Of a stretch of 64,000 nucleotides of DNA, positions 43,034-51,857 are shown in pieces. The stretch is taken from contig NZ_RQPI01000001.1 of the NCBI RefSeq assembly GCF_003854965.1, forward strand, positions 186,001-250,000, in the 5' to 3' direction. The translations under genes and the position numbers were made by a program. The notes under the pieces are model-generated. The model searched no databases. It was not told the DNA's origin and worked only from the letters and a program-made list of their open reading frames with translations. How positions within the stretch are numbered: position 1 is the first letter of the stretch; each line of letters opens with the position of its first letter. Source of the DNA: Paenibacillus rhizophilus. GTDB taxonomy: Bacteria > Bacillota > Bacilli > Paenibacillales > Paenibacillaceae.

Positions 43034-43882
43034 ATGAAAATCAAAAAAGTTCTTAACAATAACGCGGTTGTGGTACACGACCTTGGAGAAGAAAAGATTG
43101 TCATGGGTTCCGGTATTGCTTTTCAAAAAGGAAAAAATGATATTGTCGATCCGACCCGAATCGAGAAAGTGTTCATAATGGACGATTTGGATCAATACGG
43201 CCATCTGCAGGAAATGCTGCGGACACTGCCCGAAGAGGAGATTGCGGTTTCCGAGAACATCATTTCCTTTGCGGAACGGGAATTGGAAGTAACCTTTAAC
43301 AAACATATTCATATCGCGCTGACGGATCACCTCTCTTTTGCCTTGGAAAGGCTAAGCAAAGGAATGGTAATTCAGAACACGCTCCTGGAGGAAATCCGCA
43401 TTTTATATCCGAGAGAGTTCCAAATCGGGCTGCATGCGAAAAGGCTTATCCAGGAGAAATTGCAGATCGAAATTCCGGAGGACGAGGTAGGTTATATCGC
43501 AATGCATATCCATACCGCCTGGGTGAACGCCGGGGCTTGCGAATCGGACGCGCAGATGGCTGCCGTTATCCGGGATATTGCCGAAGGGGTGGAAAATGCC
43601 GCCGGTGTATTATTGAACCGGAGCTCTGCCAACTACGAGCGTCTGGTGAACCAGCTTGAGAATATTCTCCAGACCGATGAGACGGGCAAGCTCCGCAACG
43701 AATTGGACCCTGAAATCGTGCGGATCGCCAAGGAACGCTATGCTATGGCCTACGAACAAGCCGGTTGGGTCGCCAGTCAGGTGGAAGATGACTACGGTTA
43801 TACGTTCACCGACAGCCAGCTGGTGTTAATCGCCATGGAGATCAACCGGGTGGATACCCGGTTGAAGGATATGGTGAATTGA
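43034..43882 (+). CDS. BglG/SacY-type transcription antiterminator
   Basis: A 282-residue RNA-binding antiterminator: CAT domain at residues 1-55 (MKIKKVLNNNAVVVHD), PRD1 at about 65-170 and PRD2 at about 175-280. It binds the RAT element of nascent mRNA and blocks the overlapping terminator, here surely those before both levansucrases. PRD1 keeps both regulatory histidines (His99 in TDHLSF and His158 in AMHIH, equal to LicT His100 and His159). PRD2 has lost both: Gln207 and Glu269 stand where LicT has His207 and His269. It should thus not need HPr phosphorylation, resembling SacY. Confidence 0.9.
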   Translation: MKIKKVLNNNAVVVHDLGEEKIVMGSGIAFQKGKNDIVDPTRIEKVFIMDDLDQYGHLQEMLRTLPEEEIAVSENIISFAERELEVTFNKHIHIALTDHLSFALERLSKGMVIQNTLLEEIRILYPREFQIGLHAKRLIQEKLQIEIPEDEVGYIAMHIHTAWVNAGACESDAQMAAVIRDIAEGVENAAGVLLNRSSANYERLVNQLENILQTDETGKLRNELDPEIVRIAKERYAMAYEQAGWVASQVEDDYGYTFTDSQLVLIAMEINRVDTRLKDMVN

Positions 43883-44061
43883 GTTTCTTTATTATTATTT
43901 TTCTCAACGCAGCGCTTTGTTAACCGGCCCTGCGTTGGGTCCGCTTGATTGTTCTTCTTCAGCACACCCCAGATTATTGTTTACCGCTTCATTGCTGTTA
44001 GCTTTATAAAGCTGACGCACCCCGCTATTCGTTACTCATACGCCTTAACACTCCTTCAGTC

Positions 44062-44262
44062 GCAGCCTCAGATCAATCAAGTCAACCAGACGAGGGTTCT
44101 TCTATATTGGATCAACCGATATACCATGATATTGAACGCAATCTCGACACGTTGCTCGATGAGTTTGGTCACAGTCCAGATGTAATTATTCGTAGTCTGG
44201 ACTTTTGTCAGGCGGTATGCATGCGGATCGCCGTTATTTATTTGGAACATATACAACATTAA
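44062..44262 (+). pseudogene. N-terminal fragment of a GerA-family spore germination protein
   Basis: An open frame without start codon reads ILDQPIYHDIERNLDTLLDE, then FGHSPDVIIRSLDF and RIAVIYLEHIQH, and stops at 44260. NL-LL-FG-S-DVIIR followed by AVIYIEGL is the N-terminal signature of GerAA/GerKA proteins. The remaining 400 residues are absent, so it is a relic. Identification is by motif pattern only. Confidence 0.55.
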
Positions 44263-44297
44263 TGCGGTGTCGTCTGAAATTAAATGTACATAAAGAA

Positions 44298-44343
44298 GGC
44301 TGTCGAGACTTACTCGACAGCCTGACAGCCCTGAAAGGGCTGT
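44298..44343. repeat. Two consecutive perfect hairpins
   Basis: GGCTGTCGAG-5-CTCGACAGCC (44298-44322) and ACAGCCCT-3-AGGGCTGT (44325-44343) follow each other. There is no T tract. They lie just behind the GerA fragment and may be a terminator pair or part of a decayed insertion. Confidence 0.6.
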
Positions 44344-44416
44344 GCACCTCATCAGGGCTGTATACTAGGTTTTATAGAAAAAACAAATTAAAAGAAGTTT
44401 AGGGAGTAGATTCTTC

Positions 44417-44755
44417 TTATTGAACAATACGCCAAGAGTATAACCCTTGCTTAACAAGATAAACATAACCCTCCCATTGGGCAAATTCATTACCTTGCAT
44501 ATCACGAACTTTTTTCCGATCCTTCACAATCCAACGATCAGTCGGCTGAAAACCATTCTTCGCCTCGTATTGAATGTGGACAACAGTATATCCGGATAGA
44601 TGCTCAATATTAGATACTTTCACATTTCCCCAATCACTGCTATTTTGCCAAAGATGCGAAACAAAATCACCTGGATTTTCCCTGGGGATCAAAAACAAAA
44701 TAATTATGAATATACAAATAATTGATGCGATTAAAATACTTGCCTTTTTCTTCAT
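44417..44755 (-). CDS. Small membrane-anchored hypothetical protein
   Basis: A 112-residue protein: one N-terminal helix (ILIASIICIFIIILFLI) and an extracellular domain of about 85 residues rich in Trp and Tyr (GYTVVHIQYEAKN, DRWIVKDRKKVRD, WEGYVYLVKQGLYSW). ATG 44755 has TTTGGAG ahead; the TTG start at 44767 lies inside that site. AT-rich compared with flanking operons. It follows the frameshifted secreted-protein gene by 22 bp and was probably its operon partner. Family not recognised. Confidence 0.65.
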   Translation of the reverse strand: MKKKASILIASIICIFIIILFLIPRENPGDFVSHLWQNSSDWGNVKVSNIEHLSGYTVVHIQYEAKNGFQPTDRWIVKDRKKVRDMQGNEFAQWEGYVYLVKQGLYSWRIVQ

Positions 44756-44777
44756 ATTAGACTCCAAATAAAAGAAT

Positions 44778-45500
44778 TTATTGTCGATTTACTTGATGAT
44801 TGACAGTTGCAAGCGTAGTCCAACCGTAATTGTCGTAATAGTAACCCGAATCGTATACACTTGCTTCATACGCGACTCGACCAACAATGGTAACAGGATA
44901 GTTAGTTCTTGGTCCACCCGCCATTGAGTACTTCCACCGTGGACTAGCACCCATATATTTTTGATCCGATGCGTAATCTGCTTGGGAGTAGGTATAAGAG
45001 TTTGGAAGAGCCATATTTGCTAAACCGTTAGAATCATAGTACTCAACATAATGTTTTTGTCGGTCATTATCTGGGAAAGAAAGTTTAATCCCCGAAGATG
45101 TAAAACCATCGATCAAACTTACCGCAGCATTGACAGGAGCGCCAAATGCAGAAAGTCCTACTAAATTATAAATATATCCTGGTATCGTAATTTTGTTATC
45201 AGATGATTGTGCAGGATCCGAACCATCAATCCATAGCACGCCATCTTTGTAAGTACTAGAGAATTGCATCACAGCTCGTGTTGTTCTTACTTGGTTAACT
45301 ACGGTGAACTCACTATCCTCAAACCAAGATTTTACATTATCTGGTCGAGACCATATCCGGCCTCTTTCATACCCTTCATTATAACTTGCATTGTAAAATT
45401 CACATCTTTATATAAGTCTTCTGCATACATATTGGTACCAGCAAAGATTAAACCAAACACTGCAAGCAAAAAGAAAAGTGAAAACCATTTTTTCTTCATG
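44778..45500 (-). pseudogene. Secreted hypothetical protein broken by a frameshift
   Basis: AAGGTAGG and an ATG at 45500 start a clear signal peptide (MKKKWFSLFFLLAVFGLIFA, cut near AYA/AED), but the frame soon stops near 45340. From about 45400 a second frame carries on without a start: YNASYNEGYERGRIWSRPDN, then VKSWFEDSEF and the rest to 44778 (GPRTNYPVTIVGR). Joining the two by a one-base change gives a secreted protein of about 240 residues. It is either a recent mutation or a sequencing error near 45390-45400. Domain family not recognised. Confidence 0.7.
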
Positions 45501-45960
45501 ATAATACCTACCTTAATATAGTATTTTGCAATCTCCCGGGTGAATTGCTAACATTAGTCATTATACCTATTTTTGTTAATATAACAATATTATTTTAAAA
45601 AGCTATATATGGTATATTTTGCATTAGAATAAAGCAAAAAAAATTAATAAACCCGATGTATATCTCCCTCAAGAATTGTAATACCACATTGTATTAGGCG
45701 GTCATACCCTTTACGTGGCGCCTTCAGATGATGAAATAGGAGTTATTTCAGGATAGAATAACGTATAACAAGCTGCCGTGTCTATTGGCCTTTGTATGGC
45801 ATTCCGTTGTTGCTGCTCATTATCTTGAAAATCAGATTTAGGCATCGTTCATGATGGCGCACGATACTTCAAACTATTCAGGAATAATTAGGAATTTGTG
45901 AGGATAGACTGGGAGAATTCTCCTGATTTTCACCTTGCCCAAAAAGAGGAAATTTGGTCT
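45501..45960. other. AT-rich upstream region of the first levansucrase
   Basis: About 460 bp with no gene I can support. The part 45560-45660 is very AT-rich. TTTGGTCTATAGT (about 45956-45968) recurs before the second levansucrase as well, so TATAGT is probably the shared -10; no good -35 is seen at 17 bp. Confidence 0.45.
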
Positions 45961-46015
45961 ATAGTTATTGTGAGCTATTAAATATAGTATTAGTCCAGAC
46001 AACAAAATATTGTCA

Positions 46016-46113
46016 GGGTTGTTACTGTTAAGCAGGCAAGACCTAAAAATCCGATTGGGGACCATGCGGCAAATCGCCGGAGAGTCTTCATTAGGAATTT
46101 TTAGGTCTTTTTC
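46016..46113 (+). promoter_or_regulatory. RAT antiterminator and terminator in the leader of levansucrase 1
   Basis: GGGTTGTTACTG..AAGCAGGCAAGACC (46016-46043) matches the Bacillus sacB RAT; it overlaps the 5-prime arm of a terminator AAGACCTAAAAAT/ATTTTTAGGTCTT (46038-46050, 46097-46109) followed by five T. Compared with the second leader, this RAT is one nucleotide shorter in its apical loop (GTTAAG against GTTTAAG). Confidence 0.9.
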
Positions 46114-46157
46114 TGTTTGATTGGAACAAAAAATTGAAGCGGAAAAGGAGAGGAATT

Positions 46158-47624
46158 ATGAATATCAAAAAGATTGTGAAGCAAGCGGCAGCAGTAACTT
46201 TTACAACGGCTTTACTGGCAGGTGGCGGAACTTCGGCTTTTGCAAAAGAAAAAGACAGTCAGGATTACAAAGAAACGTATGATTTTTCCCACATCACACG
46301 TTTTGACATGCTGAAAATACCTGAGCAGCAACAAAGTGAACAGTTTAAAGTGCCGCAGTTCGACGCATCGACCATCAAAAACATCGCTTCGGCGAAAGGT
46401 TTTGATAAAAACGGCAACTTGATCGACCTGGATGTGTGGGACAGCTGGCCGCTGCAAAATGCCGACGGCACCGTGGCGAATTATCATGGCTACCAGATCG
46501 TGTTTGCTTTAGCAGGGAGCCCGAAGAACGGTAATGACACCTCGATTTACATATTCTATAAAAAAGCCGGCGAGACTTCGATCGACAGCTGGAAAAATGC
46601 CGGCCGGGTATTTAAAGACAGCGATAAATTTGCTGCGAATGATCCGATCCTCAAATATCAGACACAAGAGTGGTCCGGTTCCGCGACATTAACCGAAGAC
46701 GGTAAAGTGCGGTTGTTCTATACGGATTTCTCGGGCGCGCCGGAAGACGGCGGAACAGGTTATAGCAAACAAACGATAACAACGGCTCAAGTCAATTTTT
46801 CAGAGGAGGATGCCAGTACGCTGAAAGTTGACGGCGTAGAGGATCATAAATCCATCTTTGACGGAGACGGAACAACGTATCAAAATGTTCAGCAGTTTAT
46901 CGAAGAAGGAGCCTATGCTTCAGGGGATAACCATACATTAAGAGATCCTCACTACGTTGAAGACAACGGTCATAAGTACCTTGTATTTGAGGCCAATACA
47001 GGCACAGAAATGGGCTACCAGGGTGAAGAAGCCTTCAATAACCTGGCTTTCTATGGCGGAAATAAAAAGTTCTTCGAAGCCGAGAAAGATAAACTGCTGC
47101 AAAGTCCTAAAAAGCATGATGCTTCTCTGGCGAACGGCGCACTCGGTATGATTGAATTAAATAACGATTACACGTTGAAAAAAGTCATGAAGCCGCTGAT
47201 CGCATCCAATACCGTAACGGATGAAATTGAACGGGCCAACGTATTCAAACTGAATGGCAAATGGTATTTGTTCACGGATTCCAGAGGCGCGAAAATGACC
47301 ATTGATGGAATCGGCGCTGAAGATATTTATATGCTTGGCTTCGTATCCGATTCGATTACCGGACCATACAAGCCATTGAACGACAGTGGACTAGTCCTGC
47401 AAATGGATCTTGATCCCGCTGATCTTACCTTTACTTACTCTCACTTTGCCGTACCGCAGGCAGATGGGAATAATGTGGTTATTACAAGCTACATGACCAA
47501 TAGAGGCTTCTATCCTGACCATCGCGCTACTTTCGCGCCAAGCTTCCTGGTGAACATTAAAGGAGCCAAAACCTCGGTTGTCAAAGACAGTATCCTTGAA
47601 CAAGGGCAATTGACGATCAACTGA
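46158..47624 (+). CDS. sacB: Levansucrase (GH68), first copy
   Basis: A 488-residue secreted fructosyltransferase that splits sucrose and builds levan. Signal peptide at residues 1-29 ending AFA. Catalytic residues of the five-bladed propeller are visible: nucleophile Asp in VWDSWPL, transition-state stabiliser in LRDPHY, acid/base Glu in DEIERANVF. ATG 46158 (MNIKKIVKQA) has AAGGAGAGG ahead; the open frame extends 8 codons upstream into the leader. It is followed by a near-identical second copy 445 bp later. Induced by sucrose through RAT antitermination. Confidence 0.95.
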   Translation: MNIKKIVKQAAAVTFTTALLAGGGTSAFAKEKDSQDYKETYDFSHITRFDMLKIPEQQQSEQFKVPQFDASTIKNIASAKGFDKNGNLIDLDVWDSWPLQNADGTVANYHGYQIVFALAGSPKNGNDTSIYIFYKKAGETSIDSWKNAGRVFKDSDKFAANDPILKYQTQEWSGSATLTEDGKVRLFYTDFSGAPEDGGTGYSKQTITTAQVNFSEEDASTLKVDGVEDHKSIFDGDGTTYQNVQQFIEEGAYASGDNHTLRDPHYVEDNGHKYLVFEANTGTEMGYQGEEAFNNLAFYGGNKKFFEAEKDKLLQSPKKHDASLANGALGMIELNNDYTLKKVMKPLIASNTVTDEIERANVFKLNGKWYLFTDSRGAKMTIDGIGAEDIYMLGFVSDSITGPYKPLNDSGLVLQMDLDPADLTFTYSHFAVPQADGNNVVITSYMTNRGFYPDHRATFAPSFLVNIKGAKTSVVKDSILEQGQLTIN

Positions 47625-47662
47625 GGACACGCATCAAACGAGTGCAAACTCTTTGCTTTTAA

Positions 47663-47692
47663 AGCGATATGGGTCAATAGACCTATATCGCT
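47663..47692 (+). terminator. Stem-loop after levansucrase 1
   Basis: AGCGATATGGGTC and GACCTATATCGCT pair along 13 bp with one G-U. It lacks a T tract but lies right behind the gene. Confidence 0.6.
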
Positions 47693-47931
47693 CAGGCATT
47701 GAAAATTCAATATTTTAATGTGATATAGTTGAATAAAAGGGATTTGATGTAATTTTCCACTAACCCATCTTTATCCCTTTGAAACTGTGAAATAGTAACA
47801 ATAATTATAGGAATATATGTGGTAGACCGAGAAGAAACCCCTACTTTTGACCCTGATTAAAACGGGAGTTTTGGTCTATAGTCATCAATTGATGAAAAAT
47901 TATAGAATAACCGTGACAACAAAATATTACG

Positions 47932-48027
47932 GGATTGTTACTGTTTAAGCAGGCAAGACCTAAAAACTCCGATTGGGGATAGCAATGCTATCATTGATAT
48001 CTCCATAGGAATTTTTAGGTCTTTTTC
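47932..48027 (+). promoter_or_regulatory. RAT antiterminator and terminator in the leader of levansucrase 2
   Basis: GGATTGTTACTG..AAGCAGGCAAGACC (47932-47960, 29 nt) is a full-length RAT. Its 3-prime end overlaps the terminator stem AAGACCTAAAAA/TTTTTAGGTCTT (47955-47966, 48012-48023) with a T run to 48026. Promoter probably uses TATAGT near 47876-47881. Confidence 0.92.
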
Positions 48028-48069
48028 TGTTTGAGAGTAACAAAATACAAGGGAAAAAGGAGAGAAAGT

Positions 48070-49527
48070 ATGAACATCAAAAAGATTGTGAAGCAAGCGA
48101 CAGCAGTAACTTTTACAACAGCTTTACTGGTAGGCGGGGGTACTTCAGCTTTTGCAAAAGGAAATGACAGTCAGAGTTACAATGAAGACTATGGTTTTTC
48201 CCACATCACACGCTCTGACATGTTGAAAATTCCTGCACAACAGAACAGTGAGCAGTTTAAGGTGCCGCAATTTGATGCATCAACTATTAAAAACCTCTCT
48301 TCTGCAAAAGGCTATGATCAATACGGAAACCTGATCGATTTGGATGTGTGGGATAGCTGGCCGCTGCAAAATGCCGATGGAACTGTGGCAAATTATAAGG
48401 GCTACGAAGTTGTTTTTGCCTTAGCGGGAGATCCTGCTAGAGGTTGGGACACATTCATCCACTTGTTCTATAAAAAAATCGGTGACAACTCCATTGACGC
48501 TTGGAAGAGTGCCGGCAGAGTATTCAAGGACAGCGATAAATATGTTCCAAACGATCCTATTCTGAACAATCAAGCCGAAGAGTGGTCTGGTTCTGCAACG
48601 CTGACTTCCGACGGCGATGTTCGCTTGTTCTATACCAACCGTCAGGGCTGGGATCCGGCTCACGGCTTCTTCGGTAAACAGACCCTGACAACGGCTCAAG
48701 TCAATCTGTCCGAGCCCGATGCCACTACGCTGAAGGTGGATGGCGTAGAAGATTTCAAATCGATTTTTGATGGGGACGGTAAAATTTATCAAAATGTTGA
48801 CCAATCTTTCGGTGGCGGAGACTATTCCGACAATCATACCTTGAGAGACCCTCACTATGTTGAAGAAAACGGCCATAAATACCTTGTGTTTGAATCCAAT
48901 ACAGGTACTGAAACAGGTTATCAAGGTGAAGATGCCTTCAATAACCAAGCTTTCTATGGCGGAAATAAGAAATTCTTCGAAGCCGAGAAAGAAAAGCTGC
49001 TGGCTGGTCCTAAGAAATCACTCGCTACTTTAGCGAACGGTTCACTGGGTATCATTGAATTGAATGATGATTATACGCTGAAAACAGTTATGAAGCCGCT
49101 GATCGCATCCAATCTTGTTACGGATGAAATTGAACGGGCGAACGTATTTGAACTGAATGGCAAATGGTATTTGTTCACGGATTCCCGCGGAGCTAAAATG
49201 ACCATTGACGGAATCGGCGCTGAAGATGTTTACATGCTGGGTTACGTATCGGATTCTTTGACCGGACCTTACAAACCGTTGAACGACAGCGGGCTTGTCC
49301 TGCAAATGGATCTTGATCCTAAAGATGTTACCTGGACTTACTCCCATTTTGCTGTACCGCAAGCTGACGGAAAGAATGTGGTCATCACAAGTTACATGAC
49401 CAACAGAGGTCTTTTTGCAGATCACAAGTCCACCTTTGCGCCAAGCTTCCTGGTAAACATTAAAGGTTCCAAAACTTCGGTTGTCAAAGACAGCATCCTT
49501 GAACAAGGACAATTGACGATCAAATAA
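48070..49527 (+). CDS. sacB: Levansucrase (GH68), second copy
   Basis: A 485-residue paralogue of the preceding levansucrase, with the same signal peptide (MNIKKIVKQATAVTFTTALL) and catalytic motifs VWDSWPL, LRDPHY and DEIERANVF. The copies differ mostly in the middle (about residues 130-230) and are nearly the same at both ends. ATG 48070 has AAAGGAGAG ahead. Only a partial terminator separates it from levB, so levan synthesis and trimming can be expressed together. The two copies may differ in levan length; this cannot be told from sequence. Confidence 0.95.
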   Translation: MNIKKIVKQATAVTFTTALLVGGGTSAFAKGNDSQSYNEDYGFSHITRSDMLKIPAQQNSEQFKVPQFDASTIKNLSSAKGYDQYGNLIDLDVWDSWPLQNADGTVANYKGYEVVFALAGDPARGWDTFIHLFYKKIGDNSIDAWKSAGRVFKDSDKYVPNDPILNNQAEEWSGSATLTSDGDVRLFYTNRQGWDPAHGFFGKQTLTTAQVNLSEPDATTLKVDGVEDFKSIFDGDGKIYQNVDQSFGGGDYSDNHTLRDPHYVEENGHKYLVFESNTGTETGYQGEDAFNNQAFYGGNKKFFEAEKEKLLAGPKKSLATLANGSLGIIELNDDYTLKTVMKPLIASNLVTDEIERANVFELNGKWYLFTDSRGAKMTIDGIGAEDVYMLGYVSDSLTGPYKPLNDSGLVLQMDLDPKDVTWTYSHFAVPQADGKNVVITSYMTNRGLFADHKSTFAPSFLVNIKGSKTSVVKDSILEQGQLTIK

Positions 49528-49555
49528 CAACAGGTTTGATGTATTATTAATTAAA

Positions 49556-49598
49556 GAAAAGAAAATGTCGATGTTACATTGGCATTTTCTTTTTTTTC
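49556..49598 (+). terminator. Partial terminator between levansucrase 2 and levB
   Basis: AGAAAATG pairs with CATTTTCT, followed by seven T. The short A-T-rich stem may allow read-through into levB. Confidence 0.65.
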
Positions 49599-49616
49599 AT
49601 AGAGTGAGGTGTTCAA

Positions 49617-51197
49617 TTGAACAACAACAAGAATGCATTTATACGACGATTCGTTATATGGGTGATTTGTTTAACCGGTCTGATCACGGCAGGGTTAGCG
49701 GTTCATTATTCAACAAATGACAGAAAAGAGGAAACCATCATTAATGAAGAACCTCCACTGTCTAAAGAAAAGCCTTCCTATCGGGCCAGCTATCATTTCA
49801 CGACTCCCGACAAATGGATGAACGACCCGCAGCGGCCGATTTATCTGGATGGCAAGTATCATTACTATTATCTCTACAATCGTGACTATCCTAAAGGAAA
49901 TGGTACAGAGTGGCGGCATGCAACATCGACGGATTTGGTGCACTGGAAAGATGAAGGGGTGGCCATTCCGAAATATACGAACCGAAATGGCGATCCGTGG
50001 ACGGGATCGGTCGTTGAGGACAAGGATAATACGGCAGGCTTTGGCAAAGGGGCGCTTGTGGCGTTAGTGACACAACCCTCTGCGGATGGCGGGAAGCAGG
50101 AACAATATTTATGGTACAGCACGGACAGAGGAAAAAAGTTCATCTCTTATAGCAATAAGCCTGTTCTGGCCAATCCGGGCACACATGATTTCCGCGATCC
50201 TAAGATCATCTGGGATGACAAGTCCCGGAAATGGATCATGACCATGGCGGAAGGAACGAAAGTAGGTTTTTACGAATCCTCCAATTTAAAAGATTGGCTT
50301 TATATCAGCGGTTTTGTTACCGAAAATATCGGGCTTGTGGAATGCCCTGATCTATATATGATGCGGGCGGATGACGGGACCTATAAATGGATTCTCGGCG
50401 TCAGCGCAAACGGGAAACCGGCAGGTAAACCTAACACCTACGCCTACTGGACCGGAGACTTTAACGGCAAGGAATTTATCCCGGATAGCAAAGAGCCGCA
50501 GTGGCTGGATTACGGCTTTGATTGGTATGCCGCGGTAACGTTTGAAGAGGGGGCGGGCAGCGATAAATACAGCCATCGTTATGCTTTGGCCTGGATGAAT
50601 AACTGGGATTACCCCCATACTACGCCGACGCTGCGGGAAGGCTATAACGGAATAAATTCGATCGTCCGTCAAATCAAGCTTAAGTCTGCGGGCGGAACGT
50701 ACCAATTGATTTCACAGCCCACTCAGGCGTTAAATCAATTGACCCAATCAACGGAATCCTTTCAACGAATCGAGGTTAATGGCACTAGAACGCTTAATAC
50801 AACCGGAGATGCTTACCAGCTTGACGCGGACATATCGTGGTCTGATCTCAAGAATGCGGGACTCAGACTTCGGGAATCTGCAGACAAGAAGCGGCATGTC
50901 GATGTCGGGGTTTTTGTGGAAGGCAGTTACAGCTATGTCAATAGAAGAAATACATGGCAGCCCGACAAGGGCGGAACCTATGTGGAAAGCAGGGCACCGT
51001 TCGATGCCGGCAAGAAAAAGGTGCATTTAAAAATCCTCGTCGATAAGACAAGCATCGAAGTTTTTGTTGATGATGGCTCTGTCGTTTTTTCCAATGTCAT
51101 TTTCCCCGGATGGAACGATAAAGGAATCACGCTTTTTTCAGAAGGCGGCAAGGCGGTCTTTGAAAATGTCGTGATCAATCACTTGGGCAAAAAATAA
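49617..51197 (+). CDS. levB: Endolevanase LevB (GH32)
   Basis: A 526-residue GH32 enzyme that cuts levan internally into oligofructosides; closely similar to Bacillus LevB over its whole length. An N-terminal hydrophobic helix (FVIWVICLTGLITAGLAVHY) anchors or exports it. Catalytic motifs: WMNDPQ (nucleophile Asp), HDFRDPK (stabiliser) and ECPDLY (acid/base Glu). The start is TTG 49617 behind GAGTGAGGTG. It follows levansucrase as in Bacillus sacB-levB. Confidence 0.93.
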   Translation: MNNNKNAFIRRFVIWVICLTGLITAGLAVHYSTNDRKEETIINEEPPLSKEKPSYRASYHFTTPDKWMNDPQRPIYLDGKYHYYYLYNRDYPKGNGTEWRHATSTDLVHWKDEGVAIPKYTNRNGDPWTGSVVEDKDNTAGFGKGALVALVTQPSADGGKQEQYLWYSTDRGKKFISYSNKPVLANPGTHDFRDPKIIWDDKSRKWIMTMAEGTKVGFYESSNLKDWLYISGFVTENIGLVECPDLYMMRADDGTYKWILGVSANGKPAGKPNTYAYWTGDFNGKEFIPDSKEPQWLDYGFDWYAAVTFEEGAGSDKYSHRYALAWMNNWDYPHTTPTLREGYNGINSIVRQIKLKSAGGTYQLISQPTQALNQLTQSTESFQRIEVNGTRTLNTTGDAYQLDADISWSDLKNAGLRLRESADKKRHVDVGVFVEGSYSYVNRRNTWQPDKGGTYVESRAPFDAGKKKVHLKILVDKTSIEVFVDDGSVVFSNVIFPGWNDKGITLFSEGGKAVFENVVINHLGKK

Positions 51198-51206
51198 TCA
51201 TTTTGC

Positions 51207-51257
51207 CAAACGCCGGCTATCCCATCTCTTTCTCAGCTGCGATAGCCGGCGCTTTGG
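51207..51257. terminator. Bidirectional hairpin between levB and a small gene
   Basis: CCAAACGCCGGCTATC and GATAGCCGGCGCTTTGG arms flank an 18-nt loop. It can end both levB and the minus-strand small gene; T tracts follow at a few bases distance. Confidence 0.7.
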
Positions 51258-51268
51258 TGCCTTCTTTT

Positions 51269-51442
51269 TTAATATTCGAAGCTATCCGGCTGATCCATGG
51301 ACTCGACCAGTTTTCTCTCTTGCTCCAACTCGCTGTCGGATTTTATTTCCACTCCTCTGTCACCAGCATCCTGTTCTTCCCTATTTAGTGAAGTCCGGTT
51401 AAATTCCCTTTGCTCATGGAGTTCCTGTTCTTCCTCGCTCAC
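51269..51442 (-). CDS. Small acidic hypothetical protein (57 aa)
   Basis: The minus strand has AGGAGGG followed 6 nt later by GTG, opening a 57-codon frame: MSEEEQELHEQREFNRTSLN, then REEQDAGDRGVEIKSDSELE and a DQPDSFEY end. It is very rich in Glu and other charged residues, without hydrophobic segments. The strong ribosome-binding site, codon use and terminator directly behind support a real gene. Similar small acidic proteins occur in Bacillus spore-forming relatives, but I do not know its role. Confidence 0.65.
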   Translation of the reverse strand: MSEEEQELHEQREFNRTSLNREEQDAGDRGVEIKSDSELEQERKLVESMDQPDSFEY

Positions 51443-51563
51443 GTTATACCCTCCTTCTGAAGCTGTCTGAAGTGGCAGGCCTTAGCGAATGTATCCTTGT
51501 CCGGCCCCTTTTACATTGTTAACCAATAAGAACTCCCTTAAGCTTAAAATCTGATATTTATTC

Positions 51564-51591
51564 TTGACGAAAACCCAAATAATGCTATACT
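51564..51591 (+). promoter_or_regulatory. Sigma-A-like promoter of the NifD-like operon
   Basis: TTGACG (51564-51569), 16-bp spacer, TATACT (51586-51591). Start near 51598 gives a leader of about 260 nt. No sigma-54 -24/-12 element was seen. Confidence 0.7.
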
Positions 51592-51597
51592 AGTAAA

Positions 51598-51857
51598 AAC
51601 ATTAATAAGATGAGATTACTCGGAATAAAACACAGTGCCTTTTTATAGCTAGAATCCCCCATATCACCACGATTTCCAGGGATGATGCCGCGGGTAAGAC
51701 TAACCGCTCCCATGATCCTGGCGACTCCCAATTATTTTCGTCAAACCGATTCCTTGTCCGACTTTGCTTTTCACAATACCTGGCAACAGCCAAAAAATAA
51801 TGGTGTGCGCCTTAGGAGTGAGTCAAACCCAATTTAAGTTAGAAGGAGGCTTTTATA
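51598..51857 (+). promoter_or_regulatory. Long structured leader of the NifD-like operon with a short ORF
   Basis: The leader opens with a 12-codon frame MRLLGIKHSAFL (51610-51648) without ribosome-binding site. Between 51677 and 51722 CAGG..ATGAT and ATGATCCTG flank GCGGGT..TAACCGC, giving a two-storey hairpin. No T tract follows. It matches no riboswitch consensus I can recall. Function unknown. Confidence 0.4.

Noticed and set aside
51598-51857. Molybdenum-cofactor riboswitch before the NifD-like gene
   Set aside because: I could not match the consensus with confidence; a covariance search would be needed, so it is described only as a structured leader.
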